Assembly: GCA_003427395.1 (NCBI GenBank)
Contig: BFEA01000697.1
Coordinates: 109,263 to 165,533 of the forward strand
Direction of reading: 5' to 3'
From: Chara braunii
Taxonomy: Eukaryota > Streptophyta > Charophyceae > Charales > Characeae
Length of the DNA: 56,271 nt
Both the position numbers and the translations under genes were made by a program. Of the stretch, positions 19,532 to 30,514 are shown piece after piece (the stretch's first letter is position 1; each line of letters starts with the position of its first letter). A model generated the notes under the pieces. That model was not told the origin of the DNA. It did no database searches and saw only the letters and a list, made by a program, of their open reading frames with translations.

Positions 19532-22185
19532 GCGGACCGAATCTGACTTTTATGCCTTGGGGGATGTCATCGCCATCCCTGCGAGTTCTGTTGCCGAGGC
19601 CGGACTCGGATTTGATGAACAGGCGGAACCCTATGCGTGTCGCGCTACCTAATTAATCGTTGGCGTCGCTTGTGACAGGCCTCAGAGTTGGACGACGCGG
19701 GCCTTAGGCGTAGGCTGTGTGCTCGCTGCTCGGCCTCAGTCCGGGTCCGTTGAACGAACCCCACGGCTCGATACTCACTGTCCGCTGGCACTCGGAGCAC
19801 GGGGTTCGAGGATAGTAGGAGGCGAGCGCGCGCCACGGGGCCGCCATCAAACAGTGAAAAGGCAACACGGAGCGATAGGGAGGGAACGTCTGTCTCAATG
19901 ATGACAACATTGGGTTCGACGATGATGTGACTCGTGTGTGAGCTGGGGAATTGGGAGGAAAAAGGAATCGCGCTTAAGGCCCGTTCAATGTCCCACTCAC
20001 AGACACGTTCGTTCCCAGTCCGAAAGGGGAAGTTTGAAGGGTTGGGGCGGGGTCGTGCGAGAAGACAAGCGTTTTTTCACTCCAAGTATTCTCGAAACAG
20101 TTGAATTGGATGTCTCAGGCTTTCCCGATCCGTGACGTGGAAGGGAATCCCATCATCCATGCTATCGATAACTTGCGAGTTTAGATATAGACTCGAGTGT
20201 GGGTCTTGCAGACACGCGTGTGGGCGGCGTCCCTTTTTTTTGTCATGCCCAATCGGTTGGATCAAATCGACTGGCTATCCTTTGGTCGGGGAATCGTCTG
20301 ATCAGTTCGACATGCCCGCCCAACACGTGGCCCTTACACTCTCGGGTGCGCGCGTCAAGAAACAGATGTTAGGAAGGCAATCATAGGGTAATCACACATT
20401 TGAATCAGCCATCATACATCAGCCCGAACTGCCGATTTTTCGATAGACTTTCCTTTCTGCCCAAAAACGTACAGGAAACTGGCATGCATACGAGTGATCC
20501 GGCAGAGACAGTGTTAGCAATCAGGTGATTGGTCCGCCAGGCAACTTAGTTTCGCAAACGCATTTTCCCAATACTCATGCATCAATCGAGCTTAAGGGTT
20601 GTGCGAATTTCCTGAAAAGCATAAATGAGAGATCGACAAAGGTTTATGCACCGAGCCATGGAACTGAAAGAGACAACATCGTCATAACCGAAGCTCACTG
20701 AGGTCACGCGTAGACAATCGTCATAGCCGATCACACCGTAATGAAGTAAAACAGGAGTGAAGGGGGGAGGAAATCAAACTGATCGCTAAGAAACAAAAAA
20801 AAAACACGAACAGGGGACAATCATAAGTAGAAGAGGGCCGACGCCACTTGTCAAAACTACACAGACGAAGAAAAGAAGGACACCATTCCACACACAAAAT
20901 CCAAAGGTTGACGCATCCAACTTGAGCGCAGAATGGGGACTTGAAAGCGACGAAATTCGAATTAAGCCAGCATCCAAAGATTGCGTGAAAGGGGGGGGGG
21001 GGGGGGGGGGGGGGGGGTGAGGGAAGCGCGCGAGTTCATTCTTCATAAACCATAAACAAAAAATCCGAGACGATTCACAAGGAGATCCGACACGGCCGCA
21101 ACAAGTTCGGCGAAGGTTGAAATCAAAATTTATACAGGGGGTTAGAGGAAGGCATCATCCCACACACACATCTCTCTCTCTCTCTCTCTTTCTCTACGCC
21201 ACATCACCTCCGATGCGGGTAGTTCATCGCCTCGCACCAACACCGAGTCGTCACCCCGCTTAGTCCGGCCACGCAAGCCAAGTTTGTCCGTGCGTCACAG
21301 TCCGTCGTGGCCTGCACGTCAACCCCGCCTACCCGGCACCAGCTCGTCGGGTCGCCTGACTCACTTCTGCTCATCTTCCCACTTACTCGTTAGCTGATCC
21401 TCACTGACCGCGCTAATTCCCCAATTCTTAGAGAGAATACTAATCGCGCTTGCGAAATTTATAGCGTGCATGCTTGCGCGAGGAACCCGGAATTATGCCT
21501 AAGTGAGAGGAAGGGGAAGAGAAGGAAGTGCCTACGCCTGCATGGCCAAGCCGCGACATGGGGGACGCAGCCCCACTCAAGGCATGCAGTCGTTTAGACC
21601 AATTAGAGTGGAGGACGAGGTATGCACAACAAAGGGGGAGAAGGCGGGGAAACACACGAGAATCAAGAAGAAGGAGTTACAATCGTGCCCGCCAAAAATT
21701 ACAGTTACACGCCGGATTAAGGGCGCGATACAGTCAGAGCCCAGTCCCCACTGCGGTGAGAGGTGCGCAAGCAAGAAGCGCAGCGCAACAAAATTTCAGA
21801 GTACCTAAATTCCTAGTCTAAATCCTATTTGCAAAAAGAAATTCCGAAAAGACAGAAAAACAATTTCGAGAGACCGCCATCCGTTGTAAATTTGAAAAAC
21901 GATATTCCCTCGCGCTAATCGCGCCAAAATTCCCATCTCCCACAACAGAACAAGAAAGAAGCTATGGCAACCGTTATTTATCGCGCTCGGTAAGGCGCGG
22001 TCACTCAATCGTCTGCACAGAACTTTCCCGGCCCTGGTCCCAAAAGCCAAAGAAGATGGAAGCGATGGGTATCCATGCAATTCGTCCAGCCGACCCTTAT
22101 CTATGCATTCCCCCACGACCAACCAGTCCCCAACCCCCGAGGCCGCTTCGTGCAGAAAGTCGTGCGATTGCAGAAAATAGTTCGT
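19532..22185. other. Region right of the giant element with no confident gene
   Basis: GC-moderate sequence without a recognised domain. The first bases (gcgga) are the candidate right target-site duplication. A G27 run lies at 20991-21017 and a (TC)n tract at about 21170-21190. Several frames of 60-130 codons exist on both strands, but none shows conserved motifs. Confidence 0.5.
20991..21017 (+). repeat. G27 homopolymer
   Basis: Twenty-seven consecutive G, followed by tgaggg. Such runs can form G-quadruplexes and are often mis-sized in assemblies. Confidence 0.9.
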
Positions 22186-22189
22186 CATA

Positions 22190-22330
22190 GGCCTAGCTCA
22201 GTTGGTTAGGTACGCAAGTGGCATTCAGGAGGTTGTCGGTTCGAGCCCCACAATCGCCTGCTGCGCACTTAGTGCCAACCAGCGGTGATAGTCTGCTTGA
22301 TACGTCTGATTGGGAATAGCAGGGTCCTTG
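22190..22330 (+). repeat. tRNA-derived SINE head, type 1
   Basis: A tRNA-like segment with A box TAGCTCAGTTGG (22194-22205) and B box GGTTCGAGCCC (22238-22248) is followed by accagcggtgata. A second copy lies at 40819-40950. The cloverleaf is imperfect and the body downstream is shared between copies, so a SINE is more likely than a functional tRNA gene. Confidence 0.6.
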
Positions 22331-22860
22331 GTCAACACGGGTGTGAGTGTGAGTGGGTTGTGTGTGGTGTGTGGGAGAGTGTTGGCCTTAGACACTGCTG
22401 TTATTCGGTTGGGGGTGGGGTACGATGAAAAGGGAGGCGCAGCCACTGGCAAAATGCTCGGTCTTTGTGTTAGCCGGACCGCCGGTGGGTGTGAGTGTGA
22501 GTGGGTTGTGTGTGGTGTGTGAGAGAGTGTTGGCCTTAGACACTGCTGTTAAGTGTGAGTGGGTTGTGTGTGGTGTGTGAGAGAGTGTTGGCCTTAGACA
22601 CTGCTGTTATCCTGTTGGGGGTGGGGGACGATGAAAAGGGAGGCGCAGCTACTGGCAAAATGCTCGGTCTTTGTGTTAGCTGGACCCCCACGGGCGGCCC
22701 CACCCCATCCTTGACCACCATGGTTGGGGCGGGGGGCAACATGCATCCCCTGTCTAAGCAGTAGGAGTACTGGTAGGTAGGTAGTGAAGGTGAATTGAAA
22801 GAATTGGAAAGATGATGAAAGATTTGAGAGAAGAACATAGCGTAGTGAAACAAACAAAAA
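22325..22860 (+). repeat. Interspersed repeat R1 with internal tandem copies
   Basis: A block gagtgggttgtgtgtggtgt ... gccttagacactgctgtta occurs three times (about 22342, 22494, 22554). It is followed by an element containing ggcgcagc(t/c)actggcaaaatgctcgg, a gggcggggggcaacatgcat motif and gtaggtaggtagtgaa. The same body lies inverted at about 28775-29175 and direct at 30515-30790. It directly follows the SINE head and may be its body. Confidence 0.6.
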
Positions 22861-23292
22861 AAAAACCCTACAAACACGAAGTTCAGAAAAGAAAAGAAAA
22901 CAAAATGAAAATCAAAGACGACGAATAGACATCCAATATCCGACCTCGTTTAGAGGACAGTCCCGAGAACAACCCACCAGTAGTACAGCGCAGACAAGGG
23001 GACAAAATATCGTTAGAGGAAAAACTGTGAACTTACTCTACTGTGCACACGACAACGACCTACTGTGCTTATCACAACGACCACTTGGCGTCATTCAATG
23101 GATGTGGATCTGGAACCACTCTTTTATATATCTAATCATCTAATGTAATGTATGTATATGTAATGGTGAGTAGTGGAGCGAGGCCCTATGGCATATGCAG
23201 TTCAGCTGCCTGGCCGTTACACGATGGCCACCCTCGGAACTACCACTTTCATTTTATTTTATTTTATTTACAACAACTTGGACTCCAATCTA

Positions 23293-23405
23293 TTGGTGGG
23301 AACCACTTTCCAAGAATACGATACGAAAAGTGGTAGTTCTAATAGATAATAGAACAGAATAGAACTACCATTTTTCGTATCGTATTCTTGGACAGTGGTT
23401 CCCAT
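23293..23405. repeat. Hairpin-forming inverted repeat
   Basis: Arms of about 45 bp: left contains gggaaccactttccaagaat and acgaaaagtggtagttct; right contains agaactaccatttttcgt and attcttggacagtggttccc. The loop is about 20 bases. One extra ccgaactacca-type half-site lies near 23235. It may be the end of a MITE. Confidence 0.7.
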
Positions 23406-23459
23406 GTTCAACTGCGGCCTCCACCGCTGACCTTATTGTATCCATCTGAGCCCATCCAA

Positions 23460-23525
23460 GCCAAGGATTCGAACTCTGGCCGTTTGAGTAACATTTCGTG
23501 CACCATTCAGCCAGAGTCAGATGGA
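23460..23525 (-). repeat. tRNA-like SINE fragment, type 2
   Basis: On the minus strand an A-box-like TGGCTGAATGG and a B-box GAGTTCGAATCC are separated by about 35 bases, as in Ser/Leu-type tRNA-derived SINEs. A decayed relative lies at about 42105-42170. Confidence 0.5.
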
Positions 23526-23714
23526 ACTGGGCGTAGAAATTTACCGGTTCTCCCTCGTTGAGTCGTTTCTACGGCAGGTGTGGAACTGGGGGTAAGAACG
23601 CGGACGGATCTCGGCAGTGCCGACCCAACATCTCGGTACCGGCGCCAAGAGTTACTGGCGGCCTTAGGATACCATCGTGGAACTGGACGGATCCCGGCAG
23701 TGCCGACCCAGTTT

Positions 23715-23780
23715 CTGGATTCGAACTCGCGTGAGTCTGTATTTCAACAGTTCATAAGGTGTACCAACTGCGCTAGGGCA
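23715..23780 (-). repeat. tRNA-like SINE head, type 3
   Basis: On the minus strand TAGCGCAGTTGG (23775-23764) and GAGTTCGAATCC (23728-23717) form A and B boxes around a stretch with ttgaaatacagac. Related heads occur at 29812-29876, 34680-34725 and 38040-38105. Confidence 0.55.
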
Positions 23781-24227
23781 GGTGGTCATTTTCGTCTATT
23801 TTCGATTTTGTGCCTCTAATCCACGAGGGCGCACACGTATGCGGATAGTGTTCCCCGCGCTCCGGCCATTTTTTGAAAGCATCGCCTTCGGCATCGCGAT
23901 TCGCTGGCCATGGAAAACATCGAATCGATGACGGTGTACCGCCCTTCGGTGTCTTCTCGACGACACCAGCCTACTGAAGTGAACGGTGAGCGGGCCCCAC
24001 TCGAGAGGATGTGGGCCGCTCACGCACCGTGGAGCTGCTAGATTCGTGAGCAATTAGCAGCAGATCGGGAAGCGGCAACTACCCGCGCGAATCCTGTTCG
24101 TGATCCTGGGCATGCGACGGCAAGTGAGTCGACTGTTGGCCGTGACCTTGGCGGGCCGGCGCCTCCACGGTGTCCATCTCGCGCGCTGGTGAGCAGACGT
24201 ACACGGTGGATGGGCGACAGAAACATG

Positions 24228-24366
24228 TGCGCGCCCAATTTCTGTCTTCTTGCCGCCGGCCCCGCTCTGACGAGCGTGTGCGTCCGTACGGTGCATGTCT
24301 CGGCGCCTAATTTGTCTTTCTTCTTGCCGCCTGCCCCACTCTGATGAGCGTGTACGTACATACGGT
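24228..24366. repeat. Two-copy tandem repeat of about 69 bp
   Basis: The block running from gcgcc(c/t)aattt through tcttcttgccgcc, gagcgtgt(g/a)cgt and tacggtgcatg occurs twice in succession with about 85 percent similarity by eye. Confidence 0.7.
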
Positions 24367-24836
24367 GCATGAGTCTCAGTGGCGGTAGCACGTGTGTCTA
24401 CTCTTTGGTCTGTTTACTCTCGGTCTTTCTTCGATGCAGCGGCGGCAGGAGGCAAAATTAAACCGTCTGGGAAGTGACGTACCATTGTCCTGATGACGAT
24501 GCTACGCTATCTGGCCACTCCCTCTCTCTAGCGGGAACGATCGCTACCGCTGTTAGTGTACTGAACCCCGTCTGTTGTTGATCCCGGCAGGGGTCCCATC
24601 TGGCGTCCGTCGATGTAGAACCCCCCTGGTTGTTGGATGACCAGAGTGACGAGATGTGTTGTTGACGTCAGTACTCATTTGGGGTTCGGGGGTTAGACGG
24701 CTACTACCTAGAGCTGTTTCCAAACTTGCCGCCATGGCTTTCTCCGCCGTGCAGTGAGGCAAGCTCGGCGTCTCTGCCTATCTCGCTTTGTTGCCGTTGT
24801 TGTCAACATTTGCTTGCGACGTGCTTGCGGTCGCAT

Positions 24837-24913
24837 GTGCGTTTCCCTGTCCCCCCTCGAGTCTTCTCGTCGTCTGTGCGTTTCCCTGTCCCTCCCTCGA
24901 GTCTTCCCGTCGC
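24837..24913. repeat. Short tandem duplication (gtgcgtttccctgtcc unit)
   Basis: A roughly 38-bp block, tgtgcgtttccctgtccc followed by cctcgagtctt, occurs twice in a pyrimidine-rich stretch upstream of the long ORF at 25174. Confidence 0.75.
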
Positions 24914-25173
24914 TCCAGCTGTCTCTTCGTCGTACCGGAGTTCCTTCTCCTCTCCTGGTTATCTCCCTTCCTTACGGCCCCTCGCGTTCGAAGAGGGGCG
25001 ATTATGGGCCGTTGGCGGGCATCGGGAGGAAGGTGCCGTTATCGTGAGGCGTAGCTGACATGTCACGATCTAGACCCGTTCGTCCGAATCGTGGTGTACG
25101 GCCGCCCCGTCGTCCACTCTTTTCTCTGCTGTGCTGATCCTCCCTTCTCTTGAGCAAGCATATAAGCTGATCT

Positions 25174-26583
25174 ATGGAGGTTGCAAATTGCCTCTCCTTG
25201 GGCTGTCTCTCTTACTGCGAGCGAACACTGTGTCGGTCAGGAGGTAACCGCACAGGTCGCTCGTCTGGACAGCTTCGCAATAGCTCAAAGTCCTCCCTCG
25301 TTCCAAGCATCAACCATGGGGGCGCTTCCGCGTCGTCGTATGCAGCGCTCGGTGACGAGCGAGCGTTCTCCGGCGATGGTGGTAATCTCAGTCTTGCGTA
25401 TTCCGGTGGCCAGCAGCTCGATGTGCCCGCGGTCCCGCGCGCACGTGTCCCGACTGCATCTGGCGGAACGGAGGCGCAGCTCGCGCGCTCGAGCGGTCGT
25501 CGAGCGCGGATCGGATCGTCCAGACCTGCGGCCGAAGAGTCCAGATCCGGACAGGTGCCGGTAGCTGCTGTAGCTGGAGTGAACTCGCCTGCTTCGCCGT
25601 CGATCCGGCGGTCCCAACGGCGATCTCTCGGTGTCATCGGATCGCTCTTGTCTCCGCCGTGTCCCAAGCCGGGACAGGATCACATCCGTTGGCCCTGGAA
25701 GTCCTCGAAATCAGAGGTGACTGGCGATCTTTCGACGTCTGTTTCCGGCCGCTCGATCGTCGGCCTTGGTTCGAGTCGGAATCAGGGGGGCGACGCGCAC
25801 GCCTGCGGTGTTGTTGGTCAACCAGCGTTGACGAAGAATAGGTTGCCACGTGGCAACGGATTTCCATCCCATCATGATGAGACGGAGAGGAGGAAGGCGA
25901 CGGCGAATGCGAGTAGTCGGGCGCTCGTGGTGGACACGTGGCATTCTGGCCCGCTTGGCGGAGGGTTCGCGCAGTCGGAGGGATGCGCCGCGGAACTGCT
26001 CCCATCAGCGATGAAAATGGCAAGAATAGGAGGAAGGGGAGGAGGTGGTACGGATGGACGTGGATGCGAGGATCGCCTGCCCAGGAAGGGAGGTCGACAG
26101 CGGGCAAAGCTTCGAGGAGAGGAGGGAGGCAATAATACGCGGAATGCAGGGGATGGGGGAAACATCATGGAGGAGGGGGAAAGAGGAGAGAGGGGCACGG
26201 GATTGGCGCGGGTGGTTGGGGCTGGAGGGGGGAATGTGGGAGGAGGCGGGGGCAGACAAGCAACGAGGCGCGGGAGGAGAGGAGTAGCGCGGATAGGAGT
26301 AGGGGGGGAGGGAGGAGGGGGAGGAGGAGGAGGAGGACAAGGCTTTGATACGGCAGGGCTTAGTCTAGCCATTGGTATGGGCTTAGGATTAGGAGGTGTG
26401 GGCATGGGTGCGTTTATGCAGTCCATGAGTGGCTTGGACAGACATGGAGGACGCTTGCAAAGGATTGTCGCTGCTGAGGAAAATGCTGCCGATGATGAAG
26501 TATTGGAGAAAGATGGCGATGGAGCTGCCAGCGGGTTCAATTCCGGCACACAAAATAAGGTGAGAAAGATGGGTGTGGTGTGA
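25174..26583 (+). CDS. Long Gly/Arg-rich hypothetical ORF
   Basis: A 469-codon uninterrupted frame, the longest in the window outside the retrotransposons' pol. The N-terminal half is Ser/Arg/Pro-rich and looks disordered. The middle (about residues 285-385) is made of Gly/Arg blocks with a nine-Gly run. Near the C-terminus is a Gly/Leu/Met-rich hydrophobic stretch (GLSLAIGMGLGLGG), then an acidic tail (AADDEVLEKDGDG). A TATA-like gcatataagctg lies just before the ATG, too close for a normal promoter. The opposite strand is also open for 247 codons across 26615-25872 with a Pro-rich product, a typical shadow of Gly-rich coding. I do not recognise a family. It could be a host exon or GC-rich non-coding DNA that is open by chance. 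Confidence 0.4.
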   Translation: MEVANCLSLGCLSYCERTLCRSGGNRTGRSSGQLRNSSKSSLVPSINHGGASASSYAALGDERAFSGDGGNLSLAYSGGQQLDVPAVPRARVPTASGGTEAQLARSSGRRARIGSSRPAAEESRSGQVPVAAVAGVNSPASPSIRRSQRRSLGVIGSLLSPPCPKPGQDHIRWPWKSSKSEVTGDLSTSVSGRSIVGLGSSRNQGGDAHACGVVGQPALTKNRLPRGNGFPSHHDETERRKATANASSRALVVDTWHSGPLGGGFAQSEGCAAELLPSAMKMARIGGRGGGGTDGRGCEDRLPRKGGRQRAKLRGEEGGNNTRNAGDGGNIMEEGERGERGTGLARVVGAGGGNVGGGGGRQATRRGRRGVARIGVGGEGGGGGGGGGQGFDTAGLSLAIGMGLGLGGVGMGAFMQSMSGLDRHGGRLQRIVAAEENAADDEVLEKDGDGAASGFNSGTQNKVRKMGVV

Positions 26584-27329
26584 CCGTTTAACAAGTAATG
26601 ATCAATAATGATCAATCATCGCCGAGCGAAAGGTTTCGGTGGATTTTTGTGCGTGTGGCGTTGCTACGCAATACAATCAATCACTGCAGGGAGATCAAAA
26701 GTAGCTGGATTCATGTGTGTGGAATGTTACCGAGCAATACTGTAAAATTAATCGATGTATGAAGATAAATTTTGCTTGATTTTCAAATGGCATATTCGAT
26801 ATGATGTTGTTATTGCTTGTGCGTGTGCATGTGTGCGTGTCCATTCAAGACATCGTCGTGAGTGTCAGGGTTCGAGCCTTGCCACCAACAGACAAAAAAA
26901 TTGCTGTCAGGCAAGTGAATCGGAAATCAAAAGCGACATATTGAGAAGCTCGCAGTGATCAGAAATACATAAAGATCTTAAACGGGGATGCAAATTGAAA
27001 CTAAGGGGCTCTATCAGGGGACTCTTTTTTTTCTTTTTTTTCGTCAAATCTTACTTTATATTCCAAAACAAGAACCACAATTCAACCCGGAGTTATCCCG
27101 GTCTTACAGCCAGTTGGCTGAATCAGGGAACTGACTTCTTCTGCTTACCAACTTTTATCACAGAAAACCGACAAGGGTCTGGAAAATATCTAGGGACAGA
27201 AATGGCCAAAACCGGGCCGCTGCCCTGAAATCCCAACCTATCAGGGGACTTTTATGGTCCCTCGGTTGGATGCCCCCGCTCATTTTTTTTCTCAATATCG
27301 AATCTCGTTTCTATCCCAGTTGTGGAAAA

Positions 27330-27560
27330 CGGCACTCCGTCGCTCTCTCTCCGTCTATCTTTCTCTATGTACATATATATATCTCTTTGTATCTCTCTGT
27401 CTATTTATGTCTCTCTGTCTATTTATGTCTCTCTGTCTATTTATATCTGTTCATCTATCTATATCTCTGTCCTCTCTTTCTCTCTCTCCCCTCTCTCTCG
27501 TCCCCCTTTCTCTCTCCCCTCTCTCTCGTCTCCCTTTCTTTCTCTCTCTCCCTCCTTTTC
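27330..27560. repeat. Pyrimidine-rich low-complexity region
   Basis: CT-rich sequence with three copies of tctctctgtctatttatg (about 27395-27450), then ctctctcgtcccccttt duplicated near 27485-27535. Confidence 0.85.
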
Positions 27561-27589
27561 ATTCTCTGCAGCTCAATACTTTTCCTATG

Positions 27590-28280
27590 AGAAAGAGGGC
27601 TTCCCAGTGGTATGACGCAGGCCGCAGTCGGCTATGTCTAGGCCTCAATGAGGAGATCTGACGACCAAAAGCTGCTGGCCAAAATTATGACCGGGTTAAG
27701 CTGCCGGCCAAAATGGCCTGTTACCAAAGAGAGGGCTTCCCAGTGGTATGACGCAGGCCGCAGTCGGCTATGTCTAGGCCTCAATGAGGAGATCTGACGA
27801 CCAAAAGCTGCTGGCCAAAATTATGACCGGGTTAAGCTGCCGGCCAAAATGGCCTGTTACCAGGCGTTGGATTGCGGAGCCTATAGGTAGATGCATACCT
27901 TGGTGGGCCATGTCACAGGGCCTCGCTCCACTACTCTCGACATGCACAAGAGAATAGATATGGCGTATGTGTCATGTTCTGGCCCCAGTCGGCTACGTCT
28001 AGGCCTCAATGAGGAGATCTGACGGCCACAAGCTGCTGGCCAAAATTATGGCCGTGACAAGCTGCTGGCCAACATTATGGCATGTTCCCAGCCATTGGAT
28101 TGCGAAGCCTTGAGGTAGATGCATACCTTAGTGGACATGTCACAGGGAGGAGATCTGACGGCCACAAGCTGCTGGCCAAAATTATGGCCGTGACAAGCTG
28201 CTGGTCAAAATTATGGCATGTTCCCAGCCGTTGGATTGCGGAGCCTTGAGGTAGATGCATACCTTAGTGGACATGTCACA
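27590..28280. repeat. Complex satellite-like array with nested units
   Basis: A roughly 136-bp unit (gagggcttcccagtggtatg ... ggcctgttacca) is repeated twice at 27593 and 27730. It is followed by shuffled pieces: gaggagatctgacggccaca at about 28011 and 28147, gctgctggccaaaattatgg repeatedly, and ttggattgcg(g/a)agcc...tagatgcatacctt at about 27867, 28097 and 28230. Copies differ in order, so this is rearranged rather than a clean tandem array. Confidence 0.75.
27918..27980 (+). repeat. Truncated MITE-like unit (GGGCCTCGCTCC family)
   Basis: It begins gggcctcgctccactactct and continues with cacaagagaatagata and gtgtcatgttct, as in the complete units at 28281 and 28469, but ends at a satellite unit and lacks the right terminus. 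Confidence 0.6.
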
Positions 28281-28413
28281 GGGCCTCGCTCCACTACTTC
28301 CACTTGCACAAGACTACTTCCACTTGCACAAGAGACAAGAAATATGCATATATGTCATGTTTCTAGCGGAAGATTCTCATTTTGCACATTTGGTGAGCAT
28401 GGGAGCGAGGCCC
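28281..28413 (+). mobile_element. MITE-like element, GGGCCTCGCTCC family, copy 1
   Basis: It starts gggcctcgctccactact and ends with the complement ggagcgaggccc, 133 bp in all. The interior has a short internal duplication (acttccacttgcacaaga), a catgtttctag stretch and ttgcacatttggtgagca. It is too short for a transposase. No clear target duplication is visible. Confidence 0.65.
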
Positions 28414-28468
28414 ACGTACCTTAGTGGGCCATGTTACAGGCCCTCGCTCCGTTACTCTCCATGTTACA

Positions 28469-28589
28469 GGGCCTCGCTCCGTTACTCTCCTCCTGCACAA
28501 GGGACAAAGAATATAATGGCGTATGTGTTATTTTCTAGTGGAAGATTCATTCTCGTTTTGCACAATTGGTGAGTACTGGAGCGAGTCCC
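28469..28589 (+). mobile_element. MITE-like element, GGGCCTCGCTCC family, copy 2
   Basis: A 121-bp unit starting gggcctcgctccgttactct and ending gagtactggagcgagtccc. The interior matches copy 1 (gcacaagggacaaagaatat, ttctagtggaagattc). An extra left terminus lies just upstream at 28438. Confidence 0.65.
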
Positions 28590-28774
28590 ATAGTGTATTG
28601 TAGTCAACAGCGTTCTAGTTGTCACAACTGATCAGTGAGCTTGCGGGAGGTGTCGTGCTAATCATTCAGCAGAGGGTGGAGGTGCAATCCTCCGTTCTGT
28701 AGACTTTTTCTTTCTTTTTTGGTCCCCGGCGGGCCGGTGTGTACTTATTTCTCGTGTTTTTTTCCCCCTTGAAA

Positions 28775-29237
28775 GAAAAAAAACTACGCTGTATTCTTCT
28801 CTCAGATCTTTCATCGTCTTTCAAATTCTTTCAATTTGCCTTCACTACCTGCCTACCACTACTGCTAAGGCTTACACAGGGGATCCCTGCGAACATAGTT
28901 TTGTCGTCTCCCTCCAGCCATGAGAAGGGATGCATGTTGCCCCCCGCCCCAACAATGGTGGTCAATTCCACCAGTCTTTGAGCGTTGGAAAAAAAAACAG
29001 AAAAAACAGAAATAGCATTGGATAGACTGAAACAAGGACGTATACCGGCCTGGTCGCTGGCTTACACAGTGGACCCCTGCGAACATAGTTTTGTCGTCTC
29101 CCGCCAGCCATGAGAGGGGATGCATGTTGCCCCCCGCCCCAACAATGGTGGTCAATTCCACCAGTCTTTGAGCGTTGGAAAAAAAAAAAAAAAGCATTGG
29201 ATAGACTGAAACAAGGACGTATACCGGCCTGGTCGCT
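28775..29237 (-). repeat. Inverted copy of repeat R1 with a 180-bp tandem duplication
   Basis: On the minus strand the R1 hallmarks appear (gcggggggcaacatgcatcc, tagtggtaggcaggtagtga, ttgaaagaatttgaaagacg). The segment from ggcttacacag(g/t)gga to cctggtcgct is present twice in direct tandem (about 28868-29059 and 29060-29237). A 43-bp duplication (gaactgtttgcacacgtaac unit) follows to 29313. Confidence 0.65.
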
Positions 29238-29547
29238 GAACTGTTTGCACACGTAACTATTGCTAAACAGATCGGTCGCTGAACTGTTTGGACACGTAAC
29301 TATTGCTAAACAGATGGAGTTCAAGTACCATGAAATATTTTAGGTGCCTGGCCGCGTCCAAAGGAGAATTGCAGTTGAACAACGGGCTCATGTCTCGATC
29401 ACAGTCTAGATAGCTGCGTTTATTATTCAAGATGGGACGCTGGACATTCCAGTTTCCACCGTCACACAATTACGAGCATGTTAGTAATTGGTAGTTGCGA
29501 CGTCTTTTTTCTCCTTTTTGTCCGTTTGCTGTGTAATTGTCCAGTTT

Positions 29548-29561
<14 letters not shown>

Positions 29562-29585
<24 letters not shown>
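29562..29585 (+). repeat. Poly-T run
   Basis: About 28 consecutive T (from about 29558) after a C7 stretch. On the minus strand this is a poly-A tail-like feature that could mark the end of a retroposed copy. Confidence 0.8.
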
Positions 29586-29589
<4 letters not shown>

Positions 29590-29744
29590 GGTGACGGCCT
29601 TGAGATAGTGGTAGGTATTGAAAAGAAAGATATGTTCCATGACATGGCAGAACGCCAGTTAAAAGAAAGATATGTGAGGTGAGAGAAAAATATATGGCTG
29701 TCCCCCGATGAGGAGAAGGCAGCTTAAAAAAAAAAGGGAGATAT

Positions 29745-29880
29745 TATCATTGAGCTGACCAGTCCCAAGCAATTCATTAGTAGTTGGTTTTACTCGTCAA
29801 GTTCCATCATCTGGATTCGAACACAGGTCTGTATTTCGACAGTTCATCGGTGTGCCCACTGAGCTAGGCTCTTGGGTCCC
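29745..29880 (-). repeat. tRNA-derived SINE, type 3, near-complete
   Basis: On the minus strand TAGCTCAGTGGG (A box) and GTGTTCGAATCC (B box) are followed by a body whose plus-strand form contains atatt atcattgagctgaccag. The same head and body order occurs at 37977-38113, so this is a dispersed family. Confidence 0.65.
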
Positions 29881-30514
29881 CTTTTCTTTTTCAATTAGTT
29901 TGCAGAGATGTGGGACGGTGGACCCGGTTTCCAGCACAAGCCCAACTGGGTAATGGACGCAGATCCCATTCTCCGGGTTGTTTGTTGAGGAATTCCCGGC
30001 CTCAAACCTATTCATAGTAATGGAACCTGCAATTGCAAGCAAAAAAAAGAAAAAAGAAAAATGAAAAGTACTATAGATTCATGGAATATATAATTGTACT
30101 ATGGATTCATGGAATATATAATTGTACTAAGGATTCATGGAATATATAATTCTGTGAGGGCTTAATCCGTTCTATCTCAAGAAAAAGAAAAATCAAAGGT
30201 GCAGAATTGCGGAGTACTCTGTAAGCATCTTTCAGAACATGCGTCGGAAATTGGAACTAGACTGAAACATCAGCGTGCTCCCAGCAACGATAAGGTATAG
30301 GGTCTTCGTTAGCTATATTGATTTGTGTTCTGTATATTGTTAAAAAGAAAACAAGCACCCTCTAGCTGATCGTGATCGTAACTCTGATAGGAATCGTAAC
30401 TCTTTTTTTTTTGTTGTTGTTGTTGTATTTTTAACACAACCCAAGGTCTTTATTAGAAATACAAAACGGGGAGGGTTGGCCATATTGGCCATGGCCACTG
30501 CTGCTACTCGATGG

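Noticed and set aside
22190-22258. Functional tRNA gene
   Set aside because: A and B boxes are present, but the acceptor stem does not pair convincingly and a diverged copy with the same downstream sequence occurs at 40819.
22325-22610. CRISPR-like spacing of three gtgagtgggttgtgtgtggtgt blocks
   Set aside because: There are only three irregular copies in a eukaryotic repeat, with no spacers of uniform size.
25872-26615. Pro-rich 247-codon minus-strand ORF
   Set aside because: It is the mirror of the Gly/Arg-rich plus-strand ORF and lacks independent motifs.
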